From Micropterus salmoides (taxonomy: Eukaryota > Chordata > Actinopteri > Centrarchiformes > Centrarchidae): DNA of 64,000 nt. The stretch lies in assembly GCF_014851395.1 (NCBI RefSeq), contig NW_024040041.1:10284041-10348040 (forward strand). Direction: 5' to 3'. Positions 48,404 through 60,054 of this stretch are shown here, piece by piece (the first letter of the stretch is position 1; every line of letters starts with the position of its first letter). The notes beneath the pieces are model-generated. The model saw only the letters and a list, made by a program, of their open reading frames with translations. It did no database searches and was not told the origin of the DNA. Made by a program: the position numbers and the translations under genes.

Positions 48404-51400
48404 TCAAATGGATTTATTGCTGAATGTTGTCTGTAGCTCTTTGAGCGTCAGATACCCTGTTTTACAGGGTTCCACAGGCATGGAGGAAGACCTGCACATG
48501 GCAATGGGCAAAGGCCAGGCTGCATAGCTACCACCAGCAGCTGCTACAGGTACATCTACCTGTTGGCTATCAGAGGACACCTGAGTTAGACTGGGAGCAG
48601 TAGGTGGGGGTGGAGGAGAGGAGGGGGGGCACATCCGGGAAGGAAAATGGAGAGGGAGGATGAAAAGAGGAGAGATTTCGTGATCATCTAAAGCCTCGTC
48701 CCCTTCTAAAACAATGACCTTTTTATCTTCCTTGCCCTCTTCTTCTTCTTTACAGATGCCAAAGCCAGAGTCTGGGCTTTGTGGCTCCCTCTTCAAGCTC
48801 TCATAGGTTGGAGAGGTGTTTAGGGAGGGGCAGACAGAGACGTGAAGGTTGTGGCTGTTGTGCAGATTGTGGAAATCATCCTGATAGGTGAAGTAGGCAG
48901 GACTGGGGTCAGTTCGAGCTGAGCCGCTGGAGGACCTGGACATGAAGTAGCCCACATTAGAGAAGCAGGATGAAGAGGAGGAGGAGCAGAAGTTGTCAAC
49001 AACACCGCTGGTGTCCGAGCCAGCCGAGGCGTAGCTCCTGAAGTGAAGCAGGGCGCTGGTGGAGCTGGAGGAGGGAGAGGTGGAGGGGGCAACATCCCAG
49101 CTTTCACACACCTCAACCGAGGAGATGTGGTCGCATGGCTGGACCGTAAAGAATGATTCAGGAGATGTCAGAGGATTCAGCCATTTCTACAGAGAAAGAA
49201 GGGATTTACAATAGAAAAATACACCTGAAGAATACTACGATAGTAGAGTGTGTGTCTTAAATTTTGTTTGTGACAGCAAACATTTGTCTTTCATTTTCAG
49301 AAAGTGTAATGTTTATGAGTGTGTGTATAAGTTTGTTTGGTTTGAATGCAAGCATCAGACAAACCACACCAAGAGGCATGTTCTTTTGCGGTAAAACATA
49401 TATTTTTTTCTAATCTGGGACAGACTGTGGCTGCAACCTGTCCTTTTCATTGGTAGTCAGTGGTGAGCGGGGAGTGACAAACTGAAAATAGGCAAGGAGG
49501 TCACACAATGGCTGGGGGCCCCTAACAGGAAAGGCTCTGCCTCCTTTAGTATCCAACCTGCATAGAATTAACCGGATCTTGCTTATTTGGCTGGGGAAGG
49601 TTACAAGGTAATTTAGCCCATTAGAAGTTTTCAGATTTCATAATGTTGTAGGATTCAAGACAAGACAGACTTTAATGCTCAAAACTGAAGCAGCAGAGAG
49701 ATCTTAAATTTTAGTCCCTAGTATGGGTCAAGCTCAAGTATGCAACTTTTAATGCAACCATTAAAGGTTCCATATTATGCAAAATGCACTTTTTTGTGTC
49801 TTTTCAACATAAACATGTGTCTAAAGACCCACAGACTAGCCAGCTCAGTCTTTCAGGAAATGTGTGCAAACACATTGTTTTAATTTGGCTCCTTTCTTTA
49901 TGTCATGGAGGGATCTGTACAGCATAGGACCTCCTCCAGCCCTTCAGTGCAGTAGACAGTCTGAACTGTATACAAAACTCTCAGCCAAGCACCCACCATC
50001 CAACCTTTCTTTCTAACATAACAGCTGTCATCCCATCACTGAGCTGGAGGTTGTTCAGTATGTCTCACAGAAAGGGCTTTTACGGTTATGAAAGAAAGTT
50101 AAATAGTTTCTGTTTTTCCCTCTGATGTCCTCCGGCTGATCTACCTCAACTCTCTGTGATTTATGGAGCTCCCTGATGGACAGATAGCTTTACTGCTTGC
50201 TAATGCGAAGTAACCGCTGGCTACTGCTAACTTCACGGAAAACTGAGCTAACTAGCTAGCTGCAGTTACCTTTAGCAATAGTTAGCGGCTAAAGTAACTG
50301 CTAACAGTAAGTACAGCTAGAAAATATTTTCTCTATAAAATTAGGATCCAATTTCTCCAAAATCAGTGAATTAAGTTGTGTTTTTGTACTTTAATCACCA
50401 TGGCTTAGTCTCGCAGGGGGGCCTTAAAGTGACATGAGCTAAAATAGTGTTTAGACAGAGGGGGAAAAAAGGTGTGGAATATATGGACAATAGGAGAAAA
50501 ATAATAAAAGCATGTCAACGTTTTCCAGCAGAAACCCAGAATAACAGTATGAACCTGAAAATGAGCATAATATGGGACCTTTAACATCTTACCCCCTGTT
50601 TGCCTGCTAAATGACCACAAACAATACCCGTAAAATGACCTTCAGGTGTAAAAGTCATGGAGTGCTCCTTAACATTGGCTGGTGATAAAAACAACTGGTA
50701 TAATTGGTAAGAATTTAAGAGTTCAAAAAAGAATTAATATGTTAACCAATTTGTTCAACTGAAGAATGTGTTTAAATGTAACTAAGTACTATACTTGAGT
50801 GTGAATTTGAGGTACTTGTACTTAACCTCAGAATTTGATGCTTTGTACTTCTACTTCACCACATTTCAGATGGAAATATTGTACTTTTTTAGCCCACAAC
50901 ATTTATTTGACAGCTATGGTAACTGGTTACTTTGCAGGATACAAAACATATAAAACTTTTTATAGTGTGGCTACATTTATATAAAAAAATTATCTCCACA
51001 CTTTTTCCACCACTGGCAGCTACTCAAGAAACATTTATCGTTTTTTGTTGTGATGTTGTGTTTCCTGTCTACAGATTAATGTTAGAAGGATAAATTATAC
51101 ATTAATGAATACTAGCAAAATGATGATTGAACAGTGATTTGTTTTCATCTACCATATTAGAGCAACTAAATTAAGAAATCGAAGTGAACAGATCATCAAG
51201 ATTGAATGTAATGCAACCTGTGTATAGATAGTTCATGAATCTTTGTGCTAACACCTGCAGTCTCTCACAGTCTCAGGTGTCAAAATGTTCTATGTGGTAG
51301 GATATAGTGGTAAAAAGGCTTATTGTTTGGTGAGAACCTTTATTTTTACCTTTAGATTTCCTCCGTGGACAGAGTGGAGAGTGTGGAAGTATTTTGAAGG

Positions 51401-51459
51401 GTTTGGTACTGGCTTCCTTTTGAGATGCCTGAAACAGTAAGAGAGAGCCATTAGCCATT

Positions 51460-51515
<56 letters not shown>

Positions 51516-54294
51516 GCCAAACATTCACTCACCCCTTGTTTATGCAACTCCTGTAAAAGATCAGCATTACAAAAATGATGAAGCCCAGGCTGAACATCAC
51601 TCCCCACATTGGGTCCAGAAGTCGATCTGAAACAGAGAGCTGACATTACAATTTGTAATATGCCTGTACAAGTAACATAGTCAAGTAAATAATTGTTGCT
51701 GTCTCTCTGATCTATAGGATTATTTAGTTCATTTACAGGGTCTTATCTTTACAACTTGTTCAAACTACCTTTTCTGCCCAGATCACTCGAGCCTGTAAGG
51801 AAGCAACCACCCCATGTTTTGTTGTCTGTGCTTGGTGAAGACCCTGACTGAATGACTACATTTCCCAGCTAGTCTGGGATTTTATTGGGACCCCAGAAAG
51901 TTCAAACTATTTCCTTGTTAAAATGAGAACTGTAACGGTTGAAAGTGACATGAAAAAAGCCTGTGTACTGTTGTTACTGCTGTTTGTTGTCGCTCAAAAA
52001 ACCTAGCACATGTTGTTACCTGTATCCTGTGGTGTTGACGCTTTGTTTGGACTCCAATTGCTCCAATGGCTCTCCTTGCAGTTAGACATCTTAATGGGTT
52101 TGACTCTCACCCTGACCTGGAAGTTCCCCTTCAGTTGCCAAGAAGGTATTCTTAGCTCAAATTCTTGTTTGGCCAGAACCATGGCCTCCTGATAACAACA
52201 GATGGATTTTTGGCACAATATCAAAATTAGGGGGGACTTAACCACCAGAATCTCAAAGTATTTGTCACATTTATTTAAATCAAGAACAGCATCAGTCCTG
52301 TTGCATTTGCACTTATATAACATACATGTGTGTTAAAGCAAGCACTGCCTCGTTTGTTGTGCAGAGCATTGAACTAAAGTAAAGTGAAGGGGACGTGAAA
52401 TATGAATAGATTATGAGAAGCTGATGTTTGAAATTTTTATGAGTAATAATCCACTGAAAGTGATTAAGATGAAGAAACAAAGAGCATAGGCTTCCGCAGA
52501 GAGTGTTGTGTTGGTCAAACAATTAGGAAGCAACTTTATGAGTGACATGTCTCAACAATTATTAGATGGATTGCCCCTAAAGGGGCTATATGTAGTTTTT
52601 TAAAATAAAATGAAACACTTTAATATTGTCTATGTGTGAAATGATTGTGACCTCATAAAAACAATCCACTCGCTTCTACTTGTTTTTCTGTTACCACTGA
52701 CGGCCAGTATGCCTATTCCAATGTCAAGGCTCTGGGTCGGATTTTCTGAAATCCATTGGCTGTTACATGCATGCGCGCTCCCGAACCTCTTGCCTCCTGC
52801 ATCTGAACCGTACATACTGCGACAATACCGCAACTAACAACATGGAGACCATAAAACAAAATGCTCCGAGCACAACACAGACTCCAACACAAACTCCCAA
52901 TAAAGATAAAAACCAAGAACAAAGCTTTATGTGCCAAACAAGAATCAGATCGATGTCGGGTAAAAATACTCAGTGACTTCAGTCACGTCGAGACCTCCAC
53001 ATTGTTTTGAAAACTGACAGAGTTGGCTTTCATCCTATTGGACAGATAAACTACATTACTGCAAAACATGTGAAATATATTGTGAGTTTATGCTTTAGTT
53101 GGCACAAGTTAGATAACGTTAGGTCATTGGCTAACGCTGACCGGTTGCATCATCCGGTGCAAAATACTATAGTTGTATGAATTTCCACATTACTTCACCA
53201 GCTAACGTGACCCATATTGCAACCACTGGTATTATGTCAAAGTGTTGATTTTAGCCTGCAAGAAAGGATGAAACGGTGTAGGTACCAGATGTGCTCGGGG
53301 GCCTGCGCCCGCCGGTAACGTCACATAACATGATTGGCTGTACATTTGCAAGATGACGTAACAGATTGTGGTGTTTACGGCTCTGGGAGAACTTATACAA
53401 TCAAATACAGCTCTACTTATTAAACGGGACTTACTACAGCCTGACAATAGCTGTAAAAGCCCTGAGAGCAGAAAGCCACCATTCGTTGAATTAATGTTAC
53501 AGTGCTTATGTTAGCTGCCGATCAAGTAAAGCTAACGGTAGCTAAGCTACTCGGACAAACTACATTGTGCTCCATTTATAAATGTAGGTATCAGATCTGC
53601 TCCGGTCTTTATTTTTTCGGTAAGTATTTTTGCTTTTATTTCACATTTGCTTTGGCAATATGGCAACAACGTACACATACAGTCTATGGTACACACACAC
53701 ACGTTTAACTTCATCGGCAACATTAGCATCGTAACATGACATACAATCAATCACCATCTGCTGTTCTCTAATTTGTTTTATAACCACACACCTGAAAAAT
53801 GAATGACATTCCCATCAGCCTCAGCTGTACTTTGTGTTTAGCATGCTGTTTGTGTCCAGTGTGACACCAAAAGTCATCTTGACTTATAATTTTAATCCAA
53901 ACCTTTTCCTAAACCTAAGTAGTTTTGTTGCCTAAGCTAACTAAACTGTGACTGAAAATGGAACCTAATTAAACTTTTAAAAAATAAGTCAGCATCTAGA
54001 CATGAACCTTCCATGTCTACGCTCTTAGTTAGCCTATGATTTATTATTAGGTTTACGAATATAGCATGTTATGAAAATTTGTAGTAAACATGAATTTCAT
54101 CTTAGAAAATGTCCATTCATGCATGCATGTGCGTAGGCACTCACCTTCCATGTCTGGGTTTTCTGTTTAATCTGAATTTGGAAGTCAAAGGATGAGAATA
54201 AGTAAGGGATAGGACTGCTTAGACTCCATGATATCCAGGTCTCATTGGCAGTGCTGCTGACATTGGGAACACCTAGGGGATGCATTTTGACTGT

Positions 54295-54337
<43 letters not shown>

Positions 54338-55571
54338 AAATAAATGAGAAATTTTCTCAAATTTATTTTATTACCGGATTTGTGAATAACTTTTCAGGAG
54401 CAACTAAAAATGTAACAATGATAGTGTAACAAGTAAAAGCCACTTACTGTGACTGCACGGCTTATAGTTTGTAAGCGTCTCCACCAATGTGCCATTACAC
54501 TGGATGCTGATGTTGGGCAGCATTTCAAAAGGACTGAATTCCTGGAGGGATCCATAATATAATCAAACAGTGAAGACAATTTTTTGGGTAAAGCAACAAC
54601 AAGTTGTGGCCTTTAGCTTTGGAGTGAGACTGTAGATTTGTTATGGGTTTATTTTTTATTTCATTGCAACATTTTTTCTCTGATGGCTGATCTAAAAATT
54701 CAAAAATGAAACAGTGATCTACCAGGTTAAGATAGAGAATCCCATTAGGTGTTTACATGTTCTTACGAATGATATATGTTAGTGACTTACTTGTTTTTCA
54801 AATACAAAACTGCAGCCTGGAGGAGGGTTTCCATGTTTTTTAAGCTTGCAGCTTCGACTAAAGAAAAAAGGACAGAAATCATCATTAAATGCAGCAGATT
54901 TGACCAACTGACAAAGCTGATTTTGTGTTTTCACCTACAAAGCAAAAAAAACCCTTTTTCTCTTCATGGAATCTCCAAGAAAAGGAAGCAGATACTTTCC
55001 ATTCATAATATGTTGGTAAGCAGTAATGAGTATATTATTTTTAACAGCTTACATCATTTGGTCCTGAATTCTATTGTTGTTGTTGAAGATCCAGATTTTC
55101 TTCACACCAGAAATCCAACAGTCCACACCAGGAGCCACCAGGGAGCTGGTCCATGTACAGCTGACATTGTTGACAAAGTCATTTACACAGGAGAGTCCTT
55201 GAGTAACAGAGACAAAGGGGACCCAACGAAAAGAGAGAGATTAGGATGTTGTCTCTATTTATCAGTGTTGTTGGACTCGTCCTTCATGTAGGACATTCAG
55301 ATCTCTGTACATACTTGAGTGGCAATTGCGAGGTTAAAGTGTAATCAGCAAAATCCCCCTTTGAAAGACTTTGTTTTTCTGCTTTAAAATGGTCACATTT
55401 ACTTAATATACTGTAATTCATAAATATATGTTATTACTTGCAGTAACAAGCAAATCCCTTGTGCCTAAAAGGACAGTAACGTAGAGCCATACCTTGTGAA
55501 CCTTTGTGAGAGTGCGCTGCATCCACTGAAAACAGAACCACCAGGACGTGCAAGGACCACAGGATCTGCAT
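48404..55571 (-). CDS. il2rb: Interleukin-2 receptor subunit beta (shared IL-2/IL-15 chain)
   Basis: A type I cytokine receptor that signals through JAK1/STAT5 with the common gamma chain. Coding exons (minus): 55571-55493, 55197-55053, 54857-54791, 54541-54448, 54290-54145, 52188-52020, 51626-51533, 51428-51350 and 49186-48404. All are GT-AG and in frame, giving 551 residues, the same length as human. Signal peptide MQILWSLHVLVVLFSVDA; paired cysteines begin at 30 and 40 (SCVNDFVNNVSCTW); fibronectin-type modules; WSNWS at 219-223; membrane segment at about 240-259; Box 1 region RKPVPNPSKYFHTL followed by HGGNLKKWL; long serine-rich acidic tail; GYLTLKELQ near the C-terminus, with its tyrosine at 536, the STAT5-docking position. 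The coding start follows an acceptor (last exonic base 55590), so a 5' noncoding exon lies further right and was not located. CSF2RB is excluded by the single receptor module pair and the tail motif. Confidence 0.92.
49765..50580. mobile_element. TTAA-flanked element (Kolobok-like), third member, in il2rb intron 8
   Basis: TTAA lies at 49761-49764 and 50581-50584. The ends, AGGTTCCATATTATGC and the reverse complement AGGTCCCATATTATGC, differ by one base. AACCTGAAAATGAGCATAAT near the right end is identical to the subterminal text of the element ending at 47019. The unit is 816 bases with no ORF of note. Confidence 0.75.
50777..51017 (-). repeat. Dispersed fish repeat, family B, short inverted copy
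   Basis: AACTAAGTACTATACTTGAG, GAGGTACTTGTACTTAACCT and TTTTTCCACCACTGG match the reverse complement of the copy at 16961-17812, with an internal deletion. It lies in il2rb intron 8. Confidence 0.55.
51463..51514 (-). repeat. (TG)26 microsatellite filling half of il2rb intron 7
   Basis: Intron 7 runs 51429-51532, only 104 bases, and 52 of these are CA/TG repeat. Downstream of the repeat in transcript order lies CTCTCTCTTACTGTTTCAG, a normal pyrimidine tract. Confidence 0.9.
52572..53580 (+). mobile_element. Dispersed repeat, family D, long copy in il2rb intron 5
   Basis: Starts CTAAAGGGGCTATATGTAGT. Near 53553-53575 the text ACAAACTACATTGTGCTCC is an imperfect inverse of the start, which suggests a DNA element of about 1 kb. 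The first 420 bases match the copy at 47326-47690. No transposase is evident. Confidence 0.5.
54298..54334 (-). repeat. (TG)n microsatellite abutting the il2rb exon 5 acceptor
   Basis: About 18 TG units lie seven bases from the exon that ends (genomically) at 54290. In transcript order the text is TGTGTGTGTGCGCACAG then the exon, so no polypyrimidine tract is present. Confidence 0.9.
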
Positions 55572-55599
55572 GGCGATGACTACAATATGACTGGGTACA

Positions 55600-58500
55600 G
55601 AGAGGATAAGTAAATGTTGAACATTAGAATGAGAATCAGAATCAATAGTGTTAAATAGATTAACAGATTCAGCAGAAGACTGTTCACATGTGAGAGTGGA
55701 AATTCAACAAACAAAAGAAATTTGACAAGTCAAAGGTTGTATACATGTTAATCTAAACATGACGCTTAGATTTTATCTAAGTAAAACTGGGGAATATGTG
55801 TAAAAATCCAAAGCTTTTAAAATCCCCACTTAGACCACATATTAACTGGGGGGATTGAGAATAGTTACCCAAACAGGTTTCTCCCTCAATATGAAAATAC
55901 ATTTTTACTTATAATGGAGAGAAACTCCTTTCTGAAACCTGGACATTGAAATTGCATCAGCCAATCAAACCCCAGCGTAGTAATACCTTTGAGACTGAGA
56001 AAACAATACTAGATCCACACTGAGCAAAATAATTATCCTGAGAAGGCAGCAGTTGTAAATGAAACTTGACTGAAAGCACTGGCAACCGTGCTGATGCACT
56101 AGACAACACAACTGTGTGTTAAAGTGAGAACTTCCTATTGGCCACGCTGGACGTTATTAAGTGCCATTCTTAATTTAGTTTAATGTAGCTTCATGTTTTA
56201 CTCTGCAATGCATTTCTGCAAAATAATAATTTTTTTTCTAGAATAGACATACAAAAGGTGTCAGTATATATGTCAGGGTTTAGATACCGACAATATGTTC
56301 TAAAGGTTTCCCATAAAGACTGTCAGCAGCTTGAGTCATCGGTTGTTACCAGTTTTTCAACTAACAGCTGTGGTGAGTAGGATGATGATAAAAAGTTCAG
56401 ATGTGTCACCATTGATGTGCAAATTATACATACTGTACAGGGGAAACAAAACCACTTGTTTCTAATAATAACGGCAGATCAAAAAACCTACGTCATCTAA
56501 ATGCAATAGAACAGCCAGAGCCAGTGCCAAAAGACACTTTAAAATAACATATTAAAATACTAGAATATATAGACTCAAGTGGTTCTTCCACATTCGTCTT
56601 CTACTACTATTTTTGAACAGCATCAATAAAAGAAATGACACAGTACCTTGTCTGTCAGGGTATCAGGGGGTCCCTGAGAGGAAACACATCGTCGTCTCCT
56701 CTGCTGGACTGATGGGTTTAGACGATTTCCTTTTCTTCTGTATCTCTTATTGTCCCTCTTTCTATCTACTCGCACATCACTATCTCACACTCTTGTGCAA
56801 TCTCTCTCCCTTTTTCTCTCCCTCTCTCTGTCACTCGCACTCATCCCTCTATCTCCTCATTCTCACCCCTCTCTCTTCTATAAAGTGCCCAGTGACATTT
56901 TCCACTTGTAACCACAGCCTATGTCTGGGGCTTACAGGAAGCCTCACAATGCGAGTGCAAGTGAGAGAGGACGGGCTGGGGTGGGGAGAGGAGGGGGTGT
57001 GGGGGTTTTACTGCTCTGTTGTACAGCAGAGCACCTCCTCCTGCTCACCAGCAGCAGCTACCTGGACCCCATCACAGCTTCTAAGATAATAATTGCACTG
57101 AAAACAAGAAATACAAGGCACACCACATCCGGTTTCAATCACAACGTAAAGTGGGTTGTTTAAAGAGAAACTTGCACTCTGTTCTATGAAGTGGTTTATG
57201 CCAATGAAACTCATCTTAAACTGAAGATTTGGAAGATTAAAGAGGCTAAAGCGACCAGATTTAGAACCATGGGGTTATTTAAGCTGAAAACAAACACACA
57301 AAAAAGTTGTGCAGCACCAAAACCACTGCTGTTACAGCCGCAACCACTGTAGACACACACATAGGCCTATATATGCTACTCAAGTGCTTCTATAGAGGGA
57401 AAGAGGAAAGGAGGTTAAAATTAAAACCAGCAGCCTGGTCTTCAGTCAAAGGTCACTGAACATTTAATTTCTGTAGCCTCAAGAGGTTTCCTATAATCGT
57501 AAGTGTGTCCAATACCATCTACTAATCAACCTCACTTTGTCTGGCTATGAAAGGGGACTAATATATAAGGGGCAGTAAAAACATTTTTTGGGGCGGGGGT
57601 GGGGTCAGAAAAGGGGGAGGTTTATGTTTCTTTTCTATAATTTATGCACGCCCCACATTTTTATTTGACCCTTTTCTTGTAAGAGTTACTTTATAAAAAA
57701 GATTGTATAGTTACATCAAAATATTTCCGCGATAAACATGCCTAGTGTGTGCTCCTGTCGCTTATTCAGAGCAGCTGGACTGCTCCGTAAACAAGATCAC
57801 CATCCGTTATGTTTACCATTAATTTTGCAATTTCTTATTCCACTCCTAATGTGCGATTGGCTACCTACTTAACTTGCAGACATCCAAATCAAATATTGAT
57901 GGCCTGGGAAGCTTTTTAAAGTCAAATAGACCGAGATCCCCCTCGCCACCCCAATAATTACTGCTCGGTGATTTTGATTAACAAAAATAATCCATATGTC
58001 AATCAACTAAATATGAACAATAGTGTCATGTTGCAGATGGAGAGTAAAGAAAAAATGGGTAGCAAAACAGAGAGACATTTGTAACAGTATATTTTCACCC
58101 AATTACATGCAAACCTTTATATTCAAATGCCAAAATGTGAGTGCAGTAAGTATGGCACAGCAAAGCAAGCCAGCAAAACAGGCAAGATCAATGCAGGCAA
58201 GTGTTCATCTCAGTCTTAAAGTTCAATGAAGAGCCATTGTGTAACATACATCCACACTGTTCGTCTATCTTCAAACCACAAAGCATTCACGCATAACAAA
58301 AACTGTTGCACAATAACACAACAGGTTTGAACTCAGCAGTCAGCAGCTGCCTGGTTTGGATGCACTACAGGGTTCAGGCCTGCAGTAGGCCAGGGGGCGA
58401 TCTGATGCCCCCCCCCCCCCCCCACTAGTTCCTGCAGCCACTAAGGTGTCAGCATCAGCTAGAGGTGGTAACAGGAGAAACAGAGGCAGCGGAGGGTTGA

Positions 58501-59960
58501 AGCGTGCAGAAGGAAGAAGAGCGTACAGCTCTCACTGAAAGGTCAAAGTCCGCCATACTTGAGGCGGGAAGCTGCTGAAAAGACCACGGTGATGTTTGTG
58601 CTGCTCGGAAGGCAACCAAGAAAACAGTCTCCATCAACAGACCACAAAAGACGGGGGGGGGTGCTCAGAGGGGAAGAGGTGAGAAGAGCAACAAGGGAGG
58701 GCACACGCATACTGCAAAAACCTGTAGCTCTATATAAAGATGATGCAACTCTTTGACAGAGGTACTGTGTATAGTGCTAATTAAAAAGATGTTTTAAGAG
58801 AGTTTAGACGTTACTAATTGACACTGAATGCGCTCTCTCTATTTAACACTGTTTGGTGACTCATCTAATGGAGCAGCCAAACACTCAAATAAATACAACT
58901 CCTGTAAGAAGTGGCCAGAGTTGACTAAGCTCAATATCCTGTGGTGCAAAAAGCTGCATTAACCTGCTACATTTAGATTCACATACTGTACACTCCCAAT
59001 GCTTAACTCAAGATGCAGTTTGTAAAGAGTCAGTGGATACTTTTCACGAGTCTACAGCCGTGTTGCAGTAGCCGCTCTGTGAGGATGTACTTGAGGTTGA
59101 CCAGCGGTGCTTGGAGCTAAATGCTCATTTTAAGAGGCCCACTGAACACCTCAGCTGGGGTTTATTTTGGCAGCTTATTGTGCGTTGTCGAATCATCGTA
59201 AGCAACATCAAGCAATCCCCTCTACCTCCTTTGTAATAAAGAACGGACCTGATTAACTTCTACATTATATATAGATCTGACTTGATGACTTCTGAGGCAG
59301 CAGGTAGTGGCAAAAAAACAAGTTTCAGTGGTTTCTGTTGAAACCACCTCCATTCTGCTTCCATTACACATCACACGGAGACACAAATAACCCCTTCAGC
59401 TGCTGCTGGCAATCAGCGGTTTAGGTCCTTAAGTTATTGTTTGAGCAGGGACTCCTGTGTATTTTATCTGCCCTAAATGTATGTAATCTTGAGGTAGAAG
59501 GAGACACATCTCTTTGAATCATCTGTGTGACATTGCCAAATTTAGACAATTTGTTCAAACTCATAATGATGCTGAAATGCTGATGCATGCTTTATTACTA
59601 GCTGCTTAGATTCTTGCAGCTCTTTACTGGTCTAAAAAGTCTTCCTTTGCATGAAATGTGCTATAAAAATGAAGTTAGTTTTATTATTATTGTTGTTATT
59701 ATTATTAAATACACTGAATCAAGTTTAATGATTATTTTAAGTTTGATTTTACTCTACACCTTTAAAACTGTTTTTATAGAAATGACAATATTGTGGCATC
59801 CGCAGCATAGCACCCAAATGATTAGTTTGGTTTAGCCTAACCAAAGAGATATCGCAGATGTCTTTTATTTAACCAATTATCTTTTTAGTGGTATTTCATT
59901 TCTAACATAATCTTCCTCTTGTTATTGTTAAGCAGCAAGGTTACAACATGTATGGTTGCA
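55600..59960. other. il2rb upstream flank and intergenic DNA
   Basis: No coding exon is supported. A pyrimidine-rich CT/TC stretch lies at 56750-56880, a G-rich block at about 56990-57010 and 57585-57625, and a run of 16 C at 58408-58423. The il2rb promoter and first noncoding exon should lie here, but no single candidate stands out. Confidence 0.4.
58408..58423. repeat. Homopolymer C16 (G16 on the minus strand)
   Basis: Sixteen consecutive C, able in principle to form a G-quadruplex on the other strand. Homopolymer length in assemblies is unreliable. Confidence 0.85.
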
Positions 59961-59968
59961 AATCACAC

Positions 59969-59974
59969 TTTATT
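59969..59974 (-). promoter_or_regulatory. Polyadenylation signal of the cimip4/tex33-like gene
   Basis: AATAAA on the minus strand, about 80 bases after the TGA at 60055-60057. Confidence 0.55.
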
Positions 59975-60054
59975 TTAGCATTTCCAAAGCAACCCAAAGT
60001 GTGAATCACAAGGTTGGTGTGAGTGTTGTGGTCTCGGTGGTTGGAAGCAGGACC

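Noticed and set aside
51273..51646. Reading frames rich in alternating Val/Cys
   Set aside because: They translate the TG microsatellite and flanking introns.
54776..55291. 171-codon plus-strand frame over il2rb exons 2 and 3
   Set aside because: It is antisense to well-supported exons and has no family resemblance.
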